From positions 12,037 through 76,036 of the forward strand of contig DASQDI010000083.1 of NCBI GenBank assembly GCA_035634255.1: a DNA stretch of 64,000 bases. The letters run 5' to 3'. The translations under genes and the position numbers were made by a program. This document shows, one piece after another, positions 58,287 to 64,000 of this stretch. The notes under the pieces are model-generated. The model did no database searches. It was not told the DNA's origin and saw nothing but the letters and a program-made list of their open reading frames with translations. The first letter of the stretch is position 1; every line of letters starts with the position of its first letter. The DNA is from DATLMR01 sp035634255 (lineage in GTDB: Bacteria; Acidobacteriota; Blastocatellia; UBA7656).

Positions 58287-59675
58287 TCACAGGGGGAGGC
58301 GGAGTTTGGCCTCGCACCCTCTGACGCCTTCGCGGTTTTCGAGGTCGAGAGTCCCCCCGTGCGCCTCGGCGATCTGCCTGCTCAGGACGAGCCCGATGCC
58401 CGAGCCGCCCTGCTTGGTCGTGAAGAACGGCACGAAGAGGTTTGACGTGTTGGAAAGGCCGGGGCCTTCGTCGTCGACCCTGATCTCGACGCGGCCATTC
58501 TGCTTCGCCCACCCGACCTCCACGTCCCCGCCCGTCTCAAGCGCGGCATCGACCGCGTTGCGCAGGAGGTTGATCAACAGCTGCTCGATCTGATCCCCGT
58601 CGGCCCTGATGGTCAGGTCGGGGCCTTCGCGCAGGCGGATGTTCAACCGCGTCTCAAGGCTGACCACCCGTCGCATGAGGTCGCCGAGGTTCAGAGCCTG
58701 AAACTTCGGCTGGGGGAGCCTGGCCAGGCGCGCGTATGCGTCCATGAAGCGGCTCAGGGAAGCGGCTCGCGACCCGATCACTCCGAGGCCGCGCTGCATA
58801 TCCTCTTTCCAGTCGATGGGCTTCGGCTCCCGGATGACGAGGCTCTCAAGGCTGCCCGCGAGGGACTTGATCGGCGCGAGCGAGTTGTTCAGTTCGTGCC
58901 CGAGGACGCGCACGAGCCTCTGCCATGCCTGGCGCTCTTCTTCCCGCAGCGCGCGACTCAAGTCCGACAGGACGAGCAACTGGTGGGCGACGCCGCGCTC
59001 GCGGAAGCTGCTCCGCCGCAACTCCCACCGAGACACGACTCCGGGGAATGACATCTGCACGATCCGCGTGGGCTCGCCTTCCAGACAGTCGGATAGGCCG
59101 AGTTCTTCGGCCCTCCTCCCTATCAGCCTCTCGAATGACTGGTCGAGGAGTCGCTCGCCCGCGCGGTTGACCAGGCGCAGGCGGTCGTCGCTGTCGAAGG
59201 CGAAGATCGCCACGTCGATTTCGCCCATGACCGTCCGCAGCAGGGCGTTGGCTTCCAAAGCCCCGAGGCGCTGCTCGCGCAGAATCTCCCCGAGCGAATT
59301 GACTTCGAGCATGGCCTCGCCGAGCGGGTCGAGGTGATTCGCCCCGCGCGCCCTGATGGAGAAGTCGCCCTCGCGCAGGGCCGCGAGCAGGTTGGAGAGG
59401 GTCTGAAGCGGGTAGACCACGCGCTCGCGGACGGCGGCGGCGAACCCGAGCCACACCCCGATGATCAACACCGAAAGGGTCCATTGAACCTTGGGCGTGT
59501 AGTCACCCAGCCAGAGGAGCAGGAGCGAGATCAGGACTCCGGGCAGGCCGGAGGCTATGGCCAGGACGAGGATGCGGAGGTCGTGGCGGTGCCGGGCGGC
59601 CGGAGGGTGCGAATCTTTCACCTTATGGAAAGACCCGGAAGGCTCTAAATCTATTTTGGATTCTTTAGTGGACAT
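58287..59675 (-). CDS. NtrY-like sensor histidine kinase
   Basis: A 462-residue kinase. Two membrane helices (ILVLAIASGLPGVLISLLLL and TLSVLIIGVWLGFAAAV), HAMP-like segment (LREGDFSIRAR), PAS (AIFAFDSDDRLRLVNRAGER), H-box GHELNNSLAPIKSLAGS, and an ATPase domain (LLRNAVDAAL, VDDEGPGL, GGSGIGLVLSRQIAEAHGG). Almost no loop lies between the helices, so it probably senses a membrane or cytosolic signal. It is paired with the response regulator upstream (59778-61151). Confidence 0.88.
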   Translation of the reverse strand: MSTKESKIDLEPSGSFHKVKDSHPPAARHRHDLRILVLAIASGLPGVLISLLLLWLGDYTPKVQWTLSVLIIGVWLGFAAAVRERVVYPLQTLSNLLAALREGDFSIRARGANHLDPLGEAMLEVNSLGEILREQRLGALEANALLRTVMGEIDVAIFAFDSDDRLRLVNRAGERLLDQSFERLIGRRAEELGLSDCLEGEPTRIVQMSFPGVVSRWELRRSSFRERGVAHQLLVLSDLSRALREEERQAWQRLVRVLGHELNNSLAPIKSLAGSLESLVIREPKPIDWKEDMQRGLGVIGSRAASLSRFMDAYARLARLPQPKFQALNLGDLMRRVVSLETRLNIRLREGPDLTIRADGDQIEQLLINLLRNAVDAALETGGDVEVGWAKQNGRVEIRVDDEGPGLSNTSNLFVPFFTTKQGGSGIGLVLSRQIAEAHGGTLDLENREGVRGCEAKLRLPL

Positions 59676-59777
59676 TGTTCAATAGAGCCGCAAAGTCGTA
59701 AGAGAACGGCTCTACCATTCTGTGGCCGCCGAGCCGGCGAACGCAAGCGTTATTCTCGGGAGACCGCTCCCCATCAC

Positions 59778-61151
<1,374 letters not shown>

Positions 61152-61208
61152 GATTTTCTTCGCCGCCCAATAATAGCCGACTCCCGGCGCATTCGCCTCG
61201 CCCGCGCC

Positions 61209-63653
61209 TCACTCGTACCGCAGAGCGACGATTGGGTCCACCTTCACGGCCCTGCGCGCGGGGATGTAAGTGGCCGCCAGAGCCACTCCTGTCAGGAGGG
61301 CCGCCGTCACGCAGAAGGTGGCCGGGTCGGAGCCGCTGACCCCGAACAGGACGCTCGACATGACCGCGCCCATCACCGCCGCCCCGACGAGCCCTATGAT
61401 AACCCCGATGATGGTGAGCTTGAAGCCCTGGCCCACGACCATCCTTATAACGTCCCCCTCCTTAGCCCCGAGCGCCATGCGTATCCCTATCTCGTGGGTC
61501 CTCTGCGCGACGGAGTAGGACATCACCCCGTAGATCCCGACCGACGCGAGGGCCAGGGCCACGACCGCGAAGACCAGAAGGAGCATGCTGATCGTCCTCG
61601 AAACTATCAGGCGGTCCGAGACCATCTGCTCCATCGTGATGACTCTCGTGATCGGCTGGTCGGGGTCGATGGCGAGTATCTCTTTCCTCACGGCCGCGAT
61701 TAACCCTGCGGGCTCGGCCGACGCCTTGATGACCAGACCCATGAAGGAGGAGGGGAGCTGGGCGTAAGGAACGTACATCTGCATCCGCGCCGCGTCGTCA
61801 ACCTGAAAGTGTTTGACCTCCTTGACGACTCCGACGATCACTCTCGGCAGGGACTGCCCTCTCCTGGTGACGACGACTTTCCCGAGCGGGTCTTCGTTCG
61901 GGAACATTCTCTCCGCGAAGACATCGTTGACGATCATGACGTTCTGCCCGCCAGCCCGGTCGCTTTCGGTGAACGCGCGCCCGGCTTTCAGAGCCACTTG
62001 CATGGTCGAGAAATAATCCGGGCTCACCATGCGGATCTGCGCGAAGAGGGGCTCGCCGTCCGTCGGGGCGGGCCGCCCTTCGACGGAGAAGGCCGCCGAC
62101 GTGTTGGAGCCCGAGAAGGGAAGAGTGTTTACGCCCCCGACCGATTCGACTCCCGGCAGTCCCTTGATCCGCTCGATGGCCTGGTCGAAGAAGGACAGAA
62201 TCTTCTGCGGCTCGTTATACCGCCTCACCGGCAGGTTGACCGAGACCGTCAGCAGGTTCTCCGGGTTGAACCCGACATCGACGCTTTGAAGTCGGGCGAA
62301 GCTCTTCATCATGAGGCCCGCGCAGACCAGGAGGATCAGGGCGATGGCCACCTCCGCGACGACGAGGGCGTTGCGGAGCCTCTTCTGTTGCGAGCTCCCG
62401 CTCGCCTTGCCGCCGCCCTCCTTGAGAGCTTCGCTCAGGTTCGGCTTTGAGGAGCTGAGGGCAGGGAACAGCCCGAACACGACCCCGGAGATCAGAGACA
62501 CCAGCAGGGTGAATCCCAGAACGGCGAAGTCGATCTCCACCCGCCCGAACTTCGGGACCGAGCCGCGAATGTCGGCAGGGATCGACGAAGTCAAAAGGTC
62601 CACGCCCCACATCGCCATGAGCAGCCCGAGCGCGCCTCCGAGGGCGGAGAGTATACAGCTTTCGGTCAGCAGTTGCCGGACGAGCCTCAGGCGGCCCGCG
62701 CCCAGAGCCACGCGCACGGCTAGCTCCTTCTGCCTCGCCGAGGCGCGCACGAGCAACAGGTTGGCGACGTTCGCGCACGCGATCAGGAGCACGAAGCCCA
62801 CGGCCCCGAGCAGCAGGGATATGAGGGTGCGGTTGCCCATCGGCCCCGCCGCTTCGTCCGTCAGGGAGGTGACGCGCACGCCCCAATCGCGGTTGGTGTC
62901 GGGGTAGGTTTCCTGAAGGCCCCGCGCTATCACGCCCATCTCCGCCTGCGCGGCCTCGATTGTCACGCCGGGCTTCAGGCGGGCGACCACGTAAGCCCAC
63001 CGGTCGTTTCGCCGCGCGAGGTCTTCGGGCGTGAAGGCGAAGGGGGTCAGGATTTCCGCGCGCCCCAGGTGGACGAATTGAAAGTCGGGCTGAAGCACCC
63101 CGATGACGGTCACCGGCTGGTCGTTCAAAGTGATCCTGCTGCCGATGACGGAACCGTCCCCGCCGAACCTTCTCTGCCATAGGCCGTGGCTGATCACGGC
63201 TACGCGCTCGGCCCCGGCCCGGTCGTCGTCCGGCGAGATCAGGCGGCCCTCCGCGGGCGTGGCCCCCAGCAGGCTCAGAAAATTTCCCGAGACGCGGGCG
63301 CTCGTGATCTGCTCCGGGTCGCCCGCCCCGGTGAGGTTGAACGCCGCATGCCTGTAAGCGGCGATGCCTTCGAAGACATTATTCTGCTCACGCCAGTCGT
63401 TGACATCGACGGGAGAGACCTCGTGATGGTTGGCGAACTCGGCGCTCAATTGCGGGTTGGTCGCCCACAGCTGCACGAGCCTTTCCGGGTCGTTGAATAC
63501 CAGAGGGTTGAAGACCAGGGCATTGACCAGGCTGAAGATCGCGGTGTTCGCGCCGATGCCGAGGGCTAAAGTCGCTACCGCGACGAGGGTGAATCCCGGA
63601 CTCTTGAGCAGCATTCGCAAGCCCGACTTGAGGTCCTGGAGCAGTTTTTCCAT
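61209..63653 (-). CDS. ABC transporter permease, MacB/ADOP type
   Basis: An 814-residue permease with two FtsX-like units: N-terminal LLKSPGFTLVAVATLALGIG, MacB periplasmic domain (about 45-280), membrane triplet, a second periplasmic domain and a C-terminal set of helices (LLLVFAVVALALASVGIYG, PARRAVKVDPIVALRYE). This duplicated layout is the acidobacterial 'ADOP' family. It works with an ABC ATPase and usually moves lipids or small molecules outward. GGAAGAG precedes the ATG. Confidence 0.9.
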   Translation of the reverse strand: MEKLLQDLKSGLRMLLKSPGFTLVAVATLALGIGANTAIFSLVNALVFNPLVFNDPERLVQLWATNPQLSAEFANHHEVSPVDVNDWREQNNVFEGIAAYRHAAFNLTGAGDPEQITSARVSGNFLSLLGATPAEGRLISPDDDRAGAERVAVISHGLWQRRFGGDGSVIGSRITLNDQPVTVIGVLQPDFQFVHLGRAEILTPFAFTPEDLARRNDRWAYVVARLKPGVTIEAAQAEMGVIARGLQETYPDTNRDWGVRVTSLTDEAAGPMGNRTLISLLLGAVGFVLLIACANVANLLLVRASARQKELAVRVALGAGRLRLVRQLLTESCILSALGGALGLLMAMWGVDLLTSSIPADIRGSVPKFGRVEIDFAVLGFTLLVSLISGVVFGLFPALSSSKPNLSEALKEGGGKASGSSQQKRLRNALVVAEVAIALILLVCAGLMMKSFARLQSVDVGFNPENLLTVSVNLPVRRYNEPQKILSFFDQAIERIKGLPGVESVGGVNTLPFSGSNTSAAFSVEGRPAPTDGEPLFAQIRMVSPDYFSTMQVALKAGRAFTESDRAGGQNVMIVNDVFAERMFPNEDPLGKVVVTRRGQSLPRVIVGVVKEVKHFQVDDAARMQMYVPYAQLPSSFMGLVIKASAEPAGLIAAVRKEILAIDPDQPITRVITMEQMVSDRLIVSRTISMLLLVFAVVALALASVGIYGVMSYSVAQRTHEIGIRMALGAKEGDVIRMVVGQGFKLTIIGVIIGLVGAAVMGAVMSSVLFGVSGSDPATFCVTAALLTGVALAATYIPARRAVKVDPIVALRYE

Positions 63654-63805
63654 CTCTTCCGTCCCGTCTGTAGAGCAGGTTCAGGATATCTTCGGCAGGC
63701 GACACGAACGATAATCCGCCAGTTTAACCCCCTGGCGGATTGTCTCGTGTATGTATGGGCTGGTCTTGATTTCGAAAAAGAGGTCGCGGGCAGCTCGAAG
63801 GAGGA

Positions 63806-64000
63806 TTAGACCACCTTGTAGTTGCTCCCCTGAACCTCCGACTCCTTCTTCGCGGCCTCATCTTCGGTAACGACGCGGCCGTCGAAAAGGTGGATGGTCT
63901 TGTCGGCGTGGCGAGCGTACCTCTGGTCGTGCGTCACCATGCAGATGGTCGCACCCGCCCTGTGCAACTCCCTCAGCAACTCCATCACGGCCTCACCGTT
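63806..64000 (-). CDS. ABC transporter ATP-binding protein, C-terminal end (gene continues beyond window)
   Basis: The frame is open to the window edge. The visible 64 residues are the end of an ABC ATPase: NGEAVMELLRELHRAGATI, then the H-loop VTHDQRYARHAD and KTIHLFDGRVV. This fits a MacB/LolD-type exporter ATPase. It lies 152 bases upstream of the permease on the same strand and is its likely partner. Confidence 0.88.
   Translation of the reverse strand, partial: NGEAVMELLRELHRAGATICMVTHDQRYARHADKTIHLFDGRVVTEDEAAKKESEVQGSNYKVV

Noticed and set aside
62215..63180. Second minus-strand frame inside the permease gene
   Set aside because: Out-of-frame reading of the ADOP permease; Arg/Gly/Pro-rich and without motifs.

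Overview
The window looks like a stretch of high-GC chromosome from an Acidobacteriota bacterium, most likely class Blastocatellia. The pointers are an MacB/ADOP-type 'acidobacterial duplicated orphan permease' (61209-63653), carboxypeptidase-regulatory-like secreted proteins, and strongly GC-ended codons almost throughout. The assignment rests on gene content only. No rRNA, tRNA, CRISPR array, integrase or transposase was seen.

Left flank (1-7740): the 3' end of a multicopper oxidase, a SCO1/SenC copper chaperone and a YncE-like beta-propeller form a copper-linked operon. They are followed by a small secreted beta-sandwich protein, a ROCO protein (leucine-rich repeats, Roc GTPase, COR, two membrane helices) and an FAD oxidoreductase fused to a Rieske domain.

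Centre (7741-43760): a complete extracellular contractile injection system (eCIS; Afp/PVC/MAC relative). A DUF4157 cargo-like gene and a small membrane protein run leftwards. From 10923 a tightly coupled rightward operon of about 26 genes encodes a Pvc16-like cap protein, two sheath-tube pairs, LysM adaptor, split spike (gpD-like and gpV-like), PAAR tip, gp25, two gpJ-like baseplate proteins, a tail-I protein with a large N-terminal extension, three paralogues sharing an N-terminal domain, a tape-measure candidate and the AAA+ ATPase (Pvc15-like). After these come two DUF4157 cargo candidates with a long common N-terminal half and different C-termini, a HEAT-repeat protein, an Lgt-like membrane enzyme and a small unknown protein. 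A sigma-54 enhancer-binding protein without a receiver domain faces the end of the operon and may be its regulator.

Right flank (43761-64000): an alpha/beta hydrolase; a tiny zinc-ribbon gene that seems to start at ATA; a TolB-propeller/GH16 fusion; a Tat-exported sugar isomerase-like protein; a secreted JAMM-motif protein; an ECF sigma factor with two related anti-sigma factors; a Rad52-like annealing protein next to a Cys- and Lys-rich basic protein; an M14 carboxypeptidase and a metallophosphoesterase; an AT-rich 1.5-kb island with a TIR-like protein and a partner gene (probable defence module); and an NtrY/NtrC-type two-component system beside an ABC exporter.

The eCIS is the main coherent system. 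Its structural genes build a contractile needle, the ATPase, tape measure and cap set its assembly and length, and the DUF4157 proteins are the likely payload. The least explained parts are the shared cargo leader, the three-paralogue N-terminal domain family and the HEAT and Lgt-like genes placed between two cargo genes.
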